Below, piece after piece: positions 8,578 to 18,928 of a stretch of 64,000 nucleotides of DNA. The notes under the pieces were generated by a model. The model ran no database searches and was not told where the DNA came from. It saw only the letters and a program-made list of their open reading frames with translations. Location of the stretch: the NCBI RefSeq assembly GCF_004345565.1, contig NZ_SLWA01000006.1, forward strand, positions 248,001 through 312,000. The letters run 5' to 3'. Origin of the DNA: Flavobacterium circumlabens (GTDB taxonomy: Bacteria > Bacteroidota > Bacteroidia > Flavobacteriales > Flavobacteriaceae). The position numbers and the translations under genes are program-made. Position 1 is the first letter of the stretch, and each line of letters begins with the position of its first letter.

Positions 8578-10062
8578 TTATCGGGGATTTTTTTCTATTC
8601 CGTAATTTGATGCGCTAAGCGGTATTTGCAAGGCTCTGCGTTTATCGTCTTTCACCAAAGTTTTAACCGGGTTACCAGGATCATTGCGGCTTACCACAAT
8701 ATTAAAACGTTTTACATCAAGCCATCTTAATCCTTCATGAACAAAATCCCTTCTTCTTGCTTCAGCAATAGCTTTTACGTAAGAAGTCTGCAATGGTGTC
8801 AGCGCGTAATAAGGTGTAAACTCATTGGTAATAACAGGGTATTTTGCTACTACATTTGCTTCAGTCAGTTTATCAGTTGCGGCATTGTATCCCGAAGTTC
8901 TTGTTCCTAAAAAGTACTCTAACTCTGTATTGGCTTCCGCAATTCTGTTTTTCATTACAAGTGCTTCAATACGATTCAGGTAAAACTCATCATTAGATAA
9001 AAGTAGAACTCCGGCATATGGTATTCCTATGTTAGCCGTCAGGTTGGTGTACTTAAAGTATTCTTCAAACTTCGGCGTAAACAACGTACTGCTGCTGTTA
9101 TAACTGTAAAAATCAAACAACCATGCTTTATTGTAAAAACTGGTTTGAGGTCCAAAAAGTTCCGTTTGTTTTGCGTCAGTCAGATAATAGTTGCTTCCGC
9201 TCGCAGATCTTCCTATAAGCGTATTCGGAGAAGCTATTAGCAAATTCGCCGTATAAGATGATTTTCCATATTCTATAAACTGAACATCAGGAGCCAGGCT
9301 TGACAATGTTACATAATCTTTAAGCTTTCCGTCAGGCTTAGAACCTAAACTTGCTGAAACTTCCAGTACTTTATCCCAATCTCCTTTTACCAGATAGAAA
9401 CGACTTGCAAATGCATTGGCAGCTTCTTTATTAAAATGAAATTTAGGTTCTTTATAATCGTTGGTTACATATTTTAAACCCTCTTCAAGGTCTTTCTGAA
9501 TAAAATCAAAAACTTCCTGTACACTATTTCTTTTGTAGCTTTTCAGCAATTCTGTTTCCGGTTCTGTTACGTAAGGCACTCCTAAATCTTTCGCTGCTGT
9601 AGCGGGATTGTAACGATTAGACCAAAAGGTAACTAACATAAAGTGTGCGTAGGCTCTGGCCAGTAACGCTTCGCCTTTTTGCGGATTTAAACCTGCAGGA
9701 TTTCCTAGTTTTTTAATGGATTCCAAAGCCTGATTGGCATGGGCAATTGCTTTGTAACAGGCATCCCAATAGTTCCCTTCACTATCAACATTGGTCTGGT
9801 CGTGCATTTCCCAATAATAACTCTGCTCGTTTTTTATATTTGAATTATTTAATCCGGCATCAGCAACGTTATCAGACATCGTTTCGGCAAAATCCATATA
9901 GGAAGCCTCCGGATAAGCATTTACCAATAATTCTGATATTTTATCAGGCGTATCTATCTGCGTTCTGTTGTCCGGTACTTCTGAAAGAAATTCATCGCAG
10001 CTGCTTAGCGTAATGATCAGTAATAAGGCCAGGGTGATTTTTATATATTTTATATTTTTCAT
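8578..10062 (-). CDS. SusD/RagB-family nutrient-binding lipoprotein
   Basis: The product is 494 residues from the ATG at 10062; a TTG two codons earlier is also in frame. The signal peptide ends in LLLIITLSSC, so the protein is lipid-anchored on the cell surface. SusD features include the helical repeat region (ANQALESIKKLGNP, GEALLARAYAHFMLV) and the C-terminal RRRDFVHEGLRWLDVKRFN. SusD proteins form the lid of a SusC channel. The gene follows susC by 11 bases. The ligand is unknown; the company of a metallohydrolase rather than glycosidases favours a peptide or chelate over a polysaccharide. Confidence 0.92.
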   Translation of the reverse strand: MKNIKYIKITLALLLIITLSSCDEFLSEVPDNRTQIDTPDKISELLVNAYPEASYMDFAETMSDNVADAGLNNSNIKNEQSYYWEMHDQTNVDSEGNYWDACYKAIAHANQALESIKKLGNPAGLNPQKGEALLARAYAHFMLVTFWSNRYNPATAAKDLGVPYVTEPETELLKSYKRNSVQEVFDFIQKDLEEGLKYVTNDYKEPKFHFNKEAANAFASRFYLVKGDWDKVLEVSASLGSKPDGKLKDYVTLSSLAPDVQFIEYGKSSYTANLLIASPNTLIGRSASGSNYYLTDAKQTELFGPQTSFYNKAWLFDFYSYNSSSTLFTPKFEEYFKYTNLTANIGIPYAGVLLLSNDEFYLNRIEALVMKNRIAEANTELEYFLGTRTSGYNAATDKLTEANVVAKYPVITNEFTPYYALTPLQTSYVKAIAEARRRDFVHEGLRWLDVKRFNIVVSRNDPGNPVKTLVKDDKRRALQIPLSASNYGIEKNPR

Positions 10063-10073
10063 AATCAACTATA

Positions 10074-13000
10074 TTAAAATGAAAGGTTTAAAGAAAAACT
10101 GTACTGTGTTGTAATTGGAAAAGCAACACCTCCCGTATTACGGAATTCAGGATCTTGTCCGTTTAATCTCTTGTCTGAATAAATCAGCCATGGATTAACT
10201 GCTGAACCTTTTAATGTAAAAGTACTCACTCCTAATTTTTTCTTGAAATCATTTGGAAACTCCCAGCTAAGCGAAACATTTTTTAGTCTCACAAAATCAC
10301 CGTCAGCAATTCTCACATCAGAATAATTATAAGTATTGTAAGCACGTCCCAATGCATTTGCTCCATCGTAATTGGTGATCAGACGTTTGTCTGCAATTAC
10401 AGGAACATTCGTATACTGCTCGTCACCAGGGTTTATCCAACGGTTCGTAAAGTCTTTTGTAAATACCGTTAAATCATCGTACTGACTGCTAAAAGCCGGA
10501 TTTAAACGAACTTTATTTCCGCCTGAACCCACAACAAATACATATAACGACCATCTTTTGTAAGTAAACGTGTTGGCTAAACCTATCGATTTATTTGGTT
10601 CGATAGAGCCTTCATATTTCAGGTATTTTGTCACATTTTCGGTATCCTGAAAATTAGCTCCTGTTACTTTATCAGTCTCCCCATCCTGCATAACAAAAGT
10701 TGGCAATCCCTGATTGTTCAGACCTGTAAACTGGTAAGAATAAATGGAGTTTCTTGGTCGTCCGACAGCGTTTCCTCCATTTCCGTCTACTAAATCAAAA
10801 GCTGTAGGCTGATTTTCTAATTTTGTAATTTTTTGATCGTATACAGAAAAGTTAAGTGTTGTAGACCATTTAAAATTACTGGTTACAATGTTTTGAGTTG
10901 TAAAACCAACCTCAATACCTTTAGTCTCCATATTGGCATTATTTCCCTGTTTGATTTTTTGTCCTCCAATTCCTGAAGTCACTACAAAATCAACTAAATC
11001 AAATGCTTTACGGCTGTAAACATCTGTTGTAAATTGTACTCTGTTGTTAAACATTCCTAAATCTACACCAAGGTTTGTTTCGTATTGTTTTTCCCAGGTT
11101 AAATCAGCATTTTGCAATTCATCAATATTTATTCCGGTTTCTCTGTCAGAAATTCCCAAACGATCGGTAATAAAACTTTTGTAAATCGCTAATGAATTTG
11201 TTGCAGGCCCGGCTGTGGCGGTAAGTCCATAAGAAGCTCTTAAAGCTAAATTATTTACAGCTGCTACATTTTTCATGAATTTTTCTTCCGCAACATTCCA
11301 TTTACCACTCACGGTATAAGTTGGCAGCCATCTTGATGAACCGCTGTTTCCTTGTCTGTTTGATCCATCGTAACGGCCTGTAATCGAACCGGTATAACGA
11401 CGATCATAGGTATACCCTACTTTTCCGAAAAAACCAACTGTTCTTTCTCTTTCTGTATTAAAGCCATAATAAGAACTTCCTTCATTGATTATCTTTTCAA
11501 TAATTTTGGGGTCCGTAAAAGCGGTAAGTCCTCTGTCATACTGAATTCCGGCAGCTGTAAAATTGTCGCTGTTGCGGTCTAATGATCTTAATTCGGTTCC
11601 GAAAAAACCTTCTAATTCATGTTTGTCATTCAAAGTGTTTCTGTAAGTTACACTGTTTCTGATATTATAAGAAGTCAGGTCATTTGTAAATTTTCTTAAG
11701 AATCCTCCGTTTGGCAGCACTGAAATCGGCTGTGCCGTCAAATCATCCGGATTTTTATACAAAAAGATATTGGCGTTTCTAACAATCGTATTGGCTCCGT
11801 CTGCTCCGTATTCAGTACCGGCTTTATAAGCTTCTACCACATTAGAGTTTTCGTAGATTTTGTGCTCTCTGCTCGTATTGGCATAACGTGCCGAACCCGT
11901 AAGGTTATAACTTAAGTGCTTGTTAATTTTATAATCTAAATCCAATTGGAAACGAATATCTTTTACTTTAATTTCTAAAATATTGTTTTCCAATTCATTT
12001 ATAATATTCATTGGCGCCCAGTTATTTCTGTAATATTCCTTGTTCCCCAAATCATCGTAAGGTCTCAGTGTTCTGCTGGTGCTTAAAACATAATTAAACG
12101 GATTTATATCAAAATCTCTGGTTACGTTACCAAAAACAACATCCTGTTGACTTTCGTAACTTCCCGGAGCATTTTGATCACGTACAGAAGCTAATGTAGA
12201 CAAGGTAATATTCAATTTGTCATTTACATAAAAAGTTCCTTTTATGTTTGATGATAATTGTTTTACGCTGTCAGCAATAGTCCATCCCGGATCTGTATAA
12301 TATCCCAAAGAAGCATAAAACGTATTGTTTTTTCCACCACCGGAAAAACTCATCGAGTGATTTTGTGTAATGGAAGGTCGGAATAAAACTTTAAACCAGT
12401 CTGTATTGGCTAATTCGTATTTTTTCAAAAATTCGTTTTGATAAGGCTGTTCGTTTTTAACTCCAAATTGACCGTTAGATGTCCTGTAAAGATCAATTTG
12501 TCTGGAAAGAAGATTGTACACCCCGCCATATCTTCCCTGAAGCGTTGATGGCATATCCAGAAAACCTTTTTGCTCCATTTCTTTTAAAATACTCATCGAT
12601 TCTTGAGAATTTAAAATATCATACTGTGTATAACTTGGAACTGTTCTTACCGTATTTTCAACAGAATAACTCACTTTTAACGGCGAATCCCTGCGTCCCT
12701 GTTTGGTTGTTACCACTACAACTCCGCTTAATGATCTTGAACCATAGATTGAAGTAGCAGATGCATCTTTAAGAATTTCAATACTTTGAATGTCATTTGA
12801 ATTTAATCCCGCAACCGCAGAACTTAATAAAGTTTCCGAATTTCCGGAAGCTAAATCTGCAAAAGAAATATTGATAATATCTTCCTGTACAACCCCATCG
12901 ATAACCCATAATGGTTTTGTATCTCCAAAAATAGAGGAAGATCCACGTACCGTAATTTTAGGCGCAGTACCAAATGTACCCGTCACGTTCTGCACCGTTA

Positions 13001-13799
13001 CACCGGCTGCTTTTCCTTCAATCATTCTGCTGATATCAACAACTCCGTCGACTTTTAACTCAGTTCCTGAAATTTTGCTGATGGCTCCTGTAAAAGTTCT
13101 TTTTGATGTTTTTTCGTAACCTGTAGTAACTACTACTTCTTTTAAATTTTGTCCTGCTTCATTCAGAAATATGGTTGGAGTTGTATTTTGTATTCCGATT
13201 TCCTTCGTTTCCATGCCTACATAAGAAATGACCAATGATGTGCTATTAGCCGGCATGTCTATGGAAAAGTTTCCATCAAAGTCTGTTAGTACAGCTATTT
13301 TGGTTCCTTTAGCCAATACCGTAGCTCCTGGAAGAGGAACACCACTCGGGTCTGTAACTTTACCTTTGATAATCGGTCCCGGAACTAAAGTTTCAAATAA
13401 TGAATTTGTATTTTCTGAATCTGAAAACAAATTTTTACTGCTTTTTTGCAATACAATCTGATTACTTATTTCTGCATATGAGATGCTTAAGGGCTCTAAA
13501 ATTCTGGACAGAATAGCGGATAACGTTTCATTATTAGCCTCAATACTCACTTTTTGATTCAATTGAGCTATTCTCGAATTATAAGAAAACTTTACATGCG
13601 CAGATTTCGAAAGTTTAGATAAGGCATTATCCAAAGTTAAATTTTCAACTGTAATTGTTACCTTGGTATCTAATTTTTTTTGTCCATTTACATCGTCTGC
13701 CATAGCTACACTTGAAAATACAAGTGCTAAGACAAACTGAAATAGTGTTATTTTCATGATTCGATGGAGTAATCGTTGTTTAACAACTGGTTTTTTCAT
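10074..13799 (-). CDS. SusC/RagA-family TonB-dependent transporter with STN signalling domain
   Basis: This 1,241-residue outer membrane transporter has a signal peptide (hydrophobic stretch after MKITLFQF), an STN signalling domain (about 50-120), a carboxypeptidase-regulatory-like beta domain (KGKVTDPSGVPLPGATV, about 147-215), a TonB plug (about 225-370; VRGSSSIFGDTKPLWVIDGV) and a beta-barrel ending in YSFSLNLSF. The STN domain is the part that signals through FecR in trans-envelope regulation, and a fecR and ECF sigma gene lie directly upstream in the same direction. An internal ATG at residue 15 is an alternative start. The locus encodes ligand import, with the substrate controlling its own uptake genes. 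Confidence 0.93.
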   Translation of the reverse strand: MKKPVVKQRLLHRIMKITLFQFVLALVFSSVAMADDVNGQKKLDTKVTITVENLTLDNALSKLSKSAHVKFSYNSRIAQLNQKVSIEANNETLSAILSRILEPLSISYAEISNQIVLQKSSKNLFSDSENTNSLFETLVPGPIIKGKVTDPSGVPLPGATVLAKGTKIAVLTDFDGNFSIDMPANSTSLVISYVGMETKEIGIQNTTPTIFLNEAGQNLKEVVVTTGYEKTSKRTFTGAISKISGTELKVDGVVDISRMIEGKAAGVTVQNVTGTFGTAPKITVRGSSSIFGDTKPLWVIDGVVQEDIINISFADLASGNSETLLSSAVAGLNSNDIQSIEILKDASATSIYGSRSLSGVVVVTTKQGRRDSPLKVSYSVENTVRTVPSYTQYDILNSQESMSILKEMEQKGFLDMPSTLQGRYGGVYNLLSRQIDLYRTSNGQFGVKNEQPYQNEFLKKYELANTDWFKVLFRPSITQNHSMSFSGGGKNNTFYASLGYYTDPGWTIADSVKQLSSNIKGTFYVNDKLNITLSTLASVRDQNAPGSYESQQDVVFGNVTRDFDINPFNYVLSTSRTLRPYDDLGNKEYYRNNWAPMNIINELENNILEIKVKDIRFQLDLDYKINKHLSYNLTGSARYANTSREHKIYENSNVVEAYKAGTEYGADGANTIVRNANIFLYKNPDDLTAQPISVLPNGGFLRKFTNDLTSYNIRNSVTYRNTLNDKHELEGFFGTELRSLDRNSDNFTAAGIQYDRGLTAFTDPKIIEKIINEGSSYYGFNTERERTVGFFGKVGYTYDRRYTGSITGRYDGSNRQGNSGSSRWLPTYTVSGKWNVAEEKFMKNVAAVNNLALRASYGLTATAGPATNSLAIYKSFITDRLGISDRETGINIDELQNADLTWEKQYETNLGVDLGMFNNRVQFTTDVYSRKAFDLVDFVVTSGIGGQKIKQGNNANMETKGIEVGFTTQNIVTSNFKWSTTLNFSVYDQKITKLENQPTAFDLVDGNGGNAVGRPRNSIYSYQFTGLNNQGLPTFVMQDGETDKVTGANFQDTENVTKYLKYEGSIEPNKSIGLANTFTYKRWSLYVFVVGSGGNKVRLNPAFSSQYDDLTVFTKDFTNRWINPGDEQYTNVPVIADKRLITNYDGANALGRAYNTYNYSDVRIADGDFVRLKNVSLSWEFPNDFKKKLGVSTFTLKGSAVNPWLIYSDKRLNGQDPEFRNTGGVAFPITTQYSFSLNLSF

Positions 13800-14107
13800 A
13801 ATTTTGGTTTGTTTTGATTAATACTGTTTAGAGCGTATTTTAAGAAACGACTGAATTCCTTTTTACAGAAAGCAATTCAACTTTATTGAAGTGTCGAAAA
13901 TGTTACAGCATTTCGGCACTTTTTTTTGCATTTTAAATTCACATAGGCCTTTATTTTATTTTTGAATTATTATGTTTTGGTATTTTATATTTATATAAAT
14001 CCTTTATTTTAAATGAAGTATAGCATACCACTTTTAAAAATGATACGATTTTAAACTAGAATATGCAGTAAGTACAGTACTGATTCTATACTGGGGTCTT
14101 CAAAAAA
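13800..14107. other. 308-base gap between fecR and susC
   Basis: No gene is visible. The region should hold the susC promoter and 5' leader, but I found no TAnnTTTG match. It contains one hairpin (13890-13920: AGTGTCGAAA with TTTCGGCACT, one wobble) followed by eight T residues on the plus strand. Because it lies in the leader of a minus-strand gene, its role is unclear. Confidence 0.6.
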
Positions 14108-15220
14108 TTAATTACACCCTTCAGATGTTATAATAATCTGATTTCCATTCATCTCAAAACTGGTATTATTGCCGATACTTCGACAGACAATTTTTAGTTT
14201 TTCGGTGAGGGGCTGATCACTTAATGATGTGGTAAGATGACAATCCTTTAATTTTTCACGGGGGTAATCAATATCAATTAAGTAGGCCTGCTCTATCGTC
14301 TCAAAGATTTGAGAAACAGGAATGTCGGTAAATTCAAAACTCAATTGCTCAATATTACCAACACTGCTGGTGAGTGTTTCATCCTGGGTAATATTGGTGA
14401 TTTTATTAAAAGTTAAATCATGCCTTACAAATCGCAATGCCTGATTAGGAAGCAAAACGACTTCCCGATCGGATGATGACACTAACTCATTGGATTTTAC
14501 CTTAACTTTACCGGTGCGAACAAGAACTTCAACATCAGGCTGATCGGAATAAGCTTTCACTCTAAAACTAGTTCCTACGACTTTTGTGACGATTTCGTTT
14601 GCGTAAACGAAGAAAGGCTTTTTAGGATTTTTACTAATTTCAAAGAAACCTTCGCCGGACAAATACACCTTTCTTTCGTTTCCGGTAAAGATTTTAGGGT
14701 AACTTAATTTACTATTGGGCTGTAATAAAACCGAACTTCCATCGGATAATGTAATGATTTGCGGTTTATTGGAATTATTGGTCTGTTCTACCAATCCTTC
14801 ACTGTTTTTATCTATAAGCTCTTTATAAGTTACAGTTTCATGGGCTTCACTAAAATTGTTTTTGTAAAACCAAACCGACAGTAAGCAAAAAAACAATGTT
14901 GCTGCAACTCCGGAAAGAAAATATTTCTTAAAGAATCTTAGTTTGGTATTTTTACGGATATCAATTTGCTTTTGGCTGTTTTCAATTTTGATCCAGGTAT
15001 TTTGCAACGCTCTGTGAATATCCGAAGCTGATAGTTTTGACTCCGGCACTTTCATGGCAAGCAATATCAATCTGGCATCTTCAACCAATTTCGCACGCTG
15101 TTGATTTTCCAGAGTCCATTCTTCCCAGCCCTCTTCATCAACTTTAGATAAGATCCAGGCCTGGAATGATTCATCAGATAAAAAATCTTCAATTTCGGTA
15201 TAGGTGTTACGTTTTTGCAT
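14108..15220 (-). CDS. FecR-family anti-sigma factor
   Basis: The 370-residue protein has a cytoplasmic N-terminal region (about 1-95), one membrane segment (about 96-115, SGVAATLFFCLLSVWFY), a periplasmic FecR domain (ITLSDGSSVLLQPNSKLSYP; FFEISKNPKKPFFVY) and a C-terminal DUF4974-like domain (LSFEFTDIPVSQIFETIEQA). In this family the periplasmic part contacts the STN domain of a TonB transporter, while the cytoplasmic part controls the ECF sigma factor. It lies 90 bases after the sigma gene and upstream of the STN-bearing SusC, so the three form a complete signalling chain. Confidence 0.92.
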   Translation of the reverse strand: MQKRNTYTEIEDFLSDESFQAWILSKVDEEGWEEWTLENQQRAKLVEDARLILLAMKVPESKLSASDIHRALQNTWIKIENSQKQIDIRKNTKLRFFKKYFLSGVAATLFFCLLSVWFYKNNFSEAHETVTYKELIDKNSEGLVEQTNNSNKPQIITLSDGSSVLLQPNSKLSYPKIFTGNERKVYLSGEGFFEISKNPKKPFFVYANEIVTKVVGTSFRVKAYSDQPDVEVLVRTGKVKVKSNELVSSSDREVVLLPNQALRFVRHDLTFNKITNITQDETLTSSVGNIEQLSFEFTDIPVSQIFETIEQAYLIDIDYPREKLKDCHLTTSLSDQPLTEKLKIVCRSIGNNTSFEMNGNQIIITSEGCN

Positions 15221-15310
15221 CTGTAAAATGAGGTTACAAAAACATAGAGGACAGCTCTCTTATTGTATACTCACCAAATTGTGATTTTTTTTATTCTTTT
15301 TTAAAAAAAA

Positions 15311-15922
15311 TTAAAAAGTACCTGAAGATAATAGTGTAATTAAGGATAAAGTACCTTTCCATTCTTTACGAAGCGTCAGTAAACCACGGTACAACAAATT
15401 ACTTGCCGACTGATAATTTACTTCCAGCATATCGGCGATTTGCTCTACCGTCAGACCCTGATGGTACTTAAGATACAGCGCTTCTTTTTGTCTCGGTGGC
15501 AGATCATTCAGTAAATTATTCAAATGGGCAACTTTTTCTTTTGTTGCATAATCATCATCGTCTATAAGCTCGTGTTCTACCGAAAATTCCAAACGAAAAG
15601 CGATAGAATCGGTACTGGTAGACTTTCGAAAAATATGATCTCTTTCGTGCAAACGGGCAATTCTTTTACGAACACTTGATAATAAGTAGGCTTTTACAAC
15701 GACAGAACTTTGCAGTGTTTTTCTATATTTCCAGACATCGATAAAAACTTCCTGTACACAATCCTGTACTTTTTCCGAATACGGTGACAGTGAATTGCCA
15801 TAACTCACTAAATCACTAAAATACTTTTCAAATAACGTAGAAAAGGATTTTTCATCACTTTCCCTCATGTTATTCCAAAGAGTAATATCATCAAAAGTGT
15901 TTTGTACAGTTGTGGTTTTCAT
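15311..15922 (-). CDS. ECF-type RNA polymerase sigma-70 factor
   Basis: The 203-residue protein has a sigma-70 region 2 (about residues 25-90; DCVQEVFIDVWKYRKTL) and region 4 (about 135-190; LPPRQKEALYLKYHQGLTVE and a helix-turn-helix). Region 3 is absent, as expected for ECF factors. It is first in the sigma - FecR - SusC/SusD series and is the probable activator of the transporter operon. The C-terminus (LSLITLLSSGTF) is short and hydrophobic, as often seen in Bacteroidota members. Confidence 0.92.
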   Translation of the reverse strand: MKTTTVQNTFDDITLWNNMRESDEKSFSTLFEKYFSDLVSYGNSLSPYSEKVQDCVQEVFIDVWKYRKTLQSSVVVKAYLLSSVRKRIARLHERDHIFRKSTSTDSIAFRLEFSVEHELIDDDDYATKEKVAHLNNLLNDLPPRQKEALYLKYHQGLTVEQIADMLEVNYQSASNLLYRGLLTLRKEWKGTLSLITLLSSGTF

Positions 15923-16052
15923 AATTTATTTTGGCGCAGAATTCTTAAAAAAGATATTTTTACTTAATACAGAGAATACAGTTTTTTAACATTATTCATT
16001 GTATTTGTGCGATAAATATATAAAAGCAAATATATAAAACCAATTTTTTTAC

Positions 16053-16095
16053 ACAAAAGAGACAGTTTCCTAACTTGGAAAACTGTCTCTTTTGT
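16053..16095 (-). terminator. Strong hairpin terminator between the LRR protein and the sigma gene
   Basis: A perfect 16-base stem (ACAAAAGAGACAGTTT and its complement) encloses an 11-base segment. The T-rich 3' half of the stem acts as the tail for the minus-strand LRR gene ending at 16176. Confidence 0.75.
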
Positions 16096-16175
16096 TGATT
16101 TAGCTGGCTGCCTGAGCGAATGTTAAAATTATTATTATTTAAAAATGTCAGATTTTATAACATAAATTAGCAGCA

Positions 16176-18779
16176 TTATTTTTTAATAAATTTTACGGCC
16201 GAACTTCCTTTGTCTGTTTTTACTTTTAAAATATAATTGCCTGTTCTTAAATTTGAAACATCAATTGAAGAAGTAGCATGGGCATTGGGAACAGCAATAA
16301 CTAATTGTCCCAAAATATCATAAACGGCCAATGCTCCTATTTCTAAATTATTCTTCGACGCAATATTTAAAACATCCTTAACCGGATTTGGATAAATACT
16401 GAAGTACTTTGAAAATTCAAAATCCGGAGTACCTAAAGTTTTAAAAGTTGACGTTGCCTTGTTGGTTAAAATCGGGAAATTATAATCAAAATAAATATTC
16501 GCTTCATTAGTAAAAGAGTCCCCTGTTTTTAAAGTCGGCAAAGTTTTAATTTTAAAGGCAATATAACCGTCATTATTAGCATTGTCAAAAGGCAGATTTA
16601 TTTTTTCAAAAATAAATTCGACTTTATTTTCACCTGAAATCTTAGTGATATAAGAATGACTTTCGTCAGTGGGAACCAAAGTCGAAAGATCAAACTTTGA
16701 TACATCAATCAGGTCTTTTACCACAATATTTTCAGCAGGATAGGTTCCTGTATTTTCAAAACGAATTAAATAATGAACATACTCTCCTATTAGTTCTGGT
16801 TTGATGACATCACCTTCCAGACACGTTTTATCATTGGGATCATAAGATCCTACAACGGTTTGGCGCAGGGCAAAAGAGTTGTCGACCGGTTTTTCATCAT
16901 CCGCGATTGGCAGGATTAAGGTATTAAAACTCAATCTGTCATTAATATTTACCGCAGGAGTTTCCATTGGCGAATTGACATTTAGGGTAACTAAAATTTC
17001 TCTGCTTTCAAAAGGCTGCAAGTTTGCATACTCCCAAACCAATTTGTTTGTTAGCTCACTTGTGATTTGAGGAACCGCAGCTATAAAATCTAACACCCCA
17101 TCATTAAAATCAAATGAAACTGAACCTGATTTTACCTGGTTTCCTTTGTTTTTATAAACTAATTTATAAGTAGCATCAAATCCTGGCCTTGCCGGAATTA
17201 GTGGTAAAAGAGTTACCTCCAAATCCTGATGATCCCCGTTTGGAGTGACACAGAAATTTTGAACAAATGGGCTTGCAGCTCCCGGAAAGGTAATTGAAAC
17301 TGATTCAGGCGAAACTTTAAAATAAGCGGGGTTTTCAATAACCGGACTTATAGTATGAGTTCCCTCTCCTACTTGTAATTCATAATTCCCGGAAGAGTTT
17401 GCAATAATATTGGAGGATTTTACTCCATCTGTAATTTTATATTTTAAATTAGGCAGCTTAATATCCGATTCGTCACAGTCATTATTATTACTGTCAAACT
17501 TATTAGTCCCCTTTAAAGTATAAAAAACACCACCCGGAGTAAAGGAACAATAGGTGTTTACAGAAAAAGGATATGGCGCACCATAACTTGGAAACAAGAA
17601 GTCAAGCTCGTCCTCATTACAACATATATATTTTAAATTGTCATTGCTGTAATATTGATAGTTGTATTTCCTGATTCCATTTTTTTGATTAACAAACAGA
17701 AGGTTATTATTGTCTATATGTATATTAGCTAATAACGGACAAGAACTGATATCTAAATTTTCTATTTTATTAAAACTGATTGTAAGCCATTCAAGCTTTT
17801 TTAATTTATCTACTTCAATAGAAGTTAAATTATTGTAATTACAGTATAATCCTTTAAGATTAAGTAACTCATTTACGTCAAGGGCGCTTAGTTTATTATT
17901 ATTACAGCTTACATTTTCGAGACTGTTTGAATTTTGAAGATTCAGTATTTGGAGTTCATTGTAATTTACATCTAAATAGGTCAGACTTTTTAAATTTGAG
18001 GCATCTAATGCTGTCAATTTATTAATCCAGGCATCTACGTGAAATAAGCTGTTACAGCCAGAAATTTTTAACGAGGTTAATTTATTATTATAGACATTTA
18101 TTTTTTCGAGTTTTGTTAAACCGCTTACATCTAAGGATATTAATCCACCTGTACTCATAACAACCTCTTTTAAATCTTTGCAGGTCGTTAAATCTAAGGC
18201 AGTGAATAAATTACCACTTGCAAATAAGGTCTTTAATTTTAATAAGCCGCTTACATCTAATAAGGTTAAGTAAGCGCTGTCTGCTTCAACAGTCTCTAGT
18301 TTTGTAAAACTTCTTAAATCTAAAACTCCAAAATTAGTAGAACTGCAATTTAATGAGGTAAGATTAGTGCAGCCTGTAAAATCTAGATTTTTTAGATTAT
18401 AATTTGCCTTGCAATTAAAATATTGAAGCTTAGTAAGCGCACTAATATTTAGACTTTTTATATCATTATAATAAACACTTCCTTCATTACTTAGATCCAG
18501 ATCATTTAATTGGGTAAAATTTTCTATTTCTGCCAAGTCGGAAATTAGAGAATTACTCAAATTCAGTGAACTTACATTTTGTGCTTCTGATACTTGTATT
18601 TCGTAATCTCCATTGAGATCAATTTTACAATAATTTCCTTGTAAGTCTTTTGCAATTGTATTGGAAGTATTGGCCTGAATTAATTTTGTTTTAAAATTAG
18701 AATCTTTAAATTGAATTACTTGCGCGTTTACTTTAACCAATAAAAAAAAGGTAAATAAAAAAAAGTAGTTTTTCTTCAT
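16176..18779 (-). CDS. Secreted leucine-rich-repeat protein with T9SS type A sorting domain (paralog 1)
   Basis: From the ATG at 18779 the protein has 867 residues; a longer frame opens at 18836 but lacks a signal peptide at its start. Order: signal peptide (1-20), an EF-hand-like loop (Asp54-Glu65), about 18-20 leucine-rich repeats of 21-24 residues (LxxLxCxxNxLxxLDVS type), a Cys-containing linker (YCSFTPGGVFYTLKG), beta-sandwich domains of the conserved-repeat type (about 500-770) and a C-terminal T9SS type A domain (SIYPNPVKDVLNI to VKFIKK). It should be exported by T9SS and attached to the surface or released. Two closer paralogs lie at 22099 and 24638. Confidence 0.9.
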   Translation of the reverse strand: MKKNYFFLFTFFLLVKVNAQVIQFKDSNFKTKLIQANTSNTIAKDLQGNYCKIDLNGDYEIQVSEAQNVSSLNLSNSLISDLAEIENFTQLNDLDLSNEGSVYYNDIKSLNISALTKLQYFNCKANYNLKNLDFTGCTNLTSLNCSSTNFGVLDLRSFTKLETVEADSAYLTLLDVSGLLKLKTLFASGNLFTALDLTTCKDLKEVVMSTGGLISLDVSGLTKLEKINVYNNKLTSLKISGCNSLFHVDAWINKLTALDASNLKSLTYLDVNYNELQILNLQNSNSLENVSCNNNKLSALDVNELLNLKGLYCNYNNLTSIEVDKLKKLEWLTISFNKIENLDISSCPLLANIHIDNNNLLFVNQKNGIRKYNYQYYSNDNLKYICCNEDELDFLFPSYGAPYPFSVNTYCSFTPGGVFYTLKGTNKFDSNNNDCDESDIKLPNLKYKITDGVKSSNIIANSSGNYELQVGEGTHTISPVIENPAYFKVSPESVSITFPGAASPFVQNFCVTPNGDHQDLEVTLLPLIPARPGFDATYKLVYKNKGNQVKSGSVSFDFNDGVLDFIAAVPQITSELTNKLVWEYANLQPFESREILVTLNVNSPMETPAVNINDRLSFNTLILPIADDEKPVDNSFALRQTVVGSYDPNDKTCLEGDVIKPELIGEYVHYLIRFENTGTYPAENIVVKDLIDVSKFDLSTLVPTDESHSYITKISGENKVEFIFEKINLPFDNANNDGYIAFKIKTLPTLKTGDSFTNEANIYFDYNFPILTNKATSTFKTLGTPDFEFSKYFSIYPNPVKDVLNIASKNNLEIGALAVYDILGQLVIAVPNAHATSSIDVSNLRTGNYILKVKTDKGSSAVKFIKK

Positions 18780-18889
18780 AAGATGTTTTTGAAGAAGTAA
18801 ATATAGCATTTTAAGTAACAAAGTAATTCTTGCCAAAATATTTTATTACGAATTTATTAAGAAAACTAAAATGTGTTCATTTCGTTAAT

Positions 18890-18897
18890 TATATTTG
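18890..18897 (+). promoter_or_regulatory. TAnnTTTG promoter box upstream of the choice-of-anchor-L gene
   Basis: TATATTTG matches the Bacteroidota -7 consensus and lies 31 bases before the ATG at 18929. No clear -33 TTG was seen. Confidence 0.5.
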
Positions 18898-18928
18898 CTT
18901 CTGTAATCTGATTCCCTTAAAATTATAA

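Noticed and set aside
13890..13927. Terminator for fecR
   Set aside because: The T-run is on the plus strand, while fecR and susC are read on the minus strand, so the polarity is wrong.
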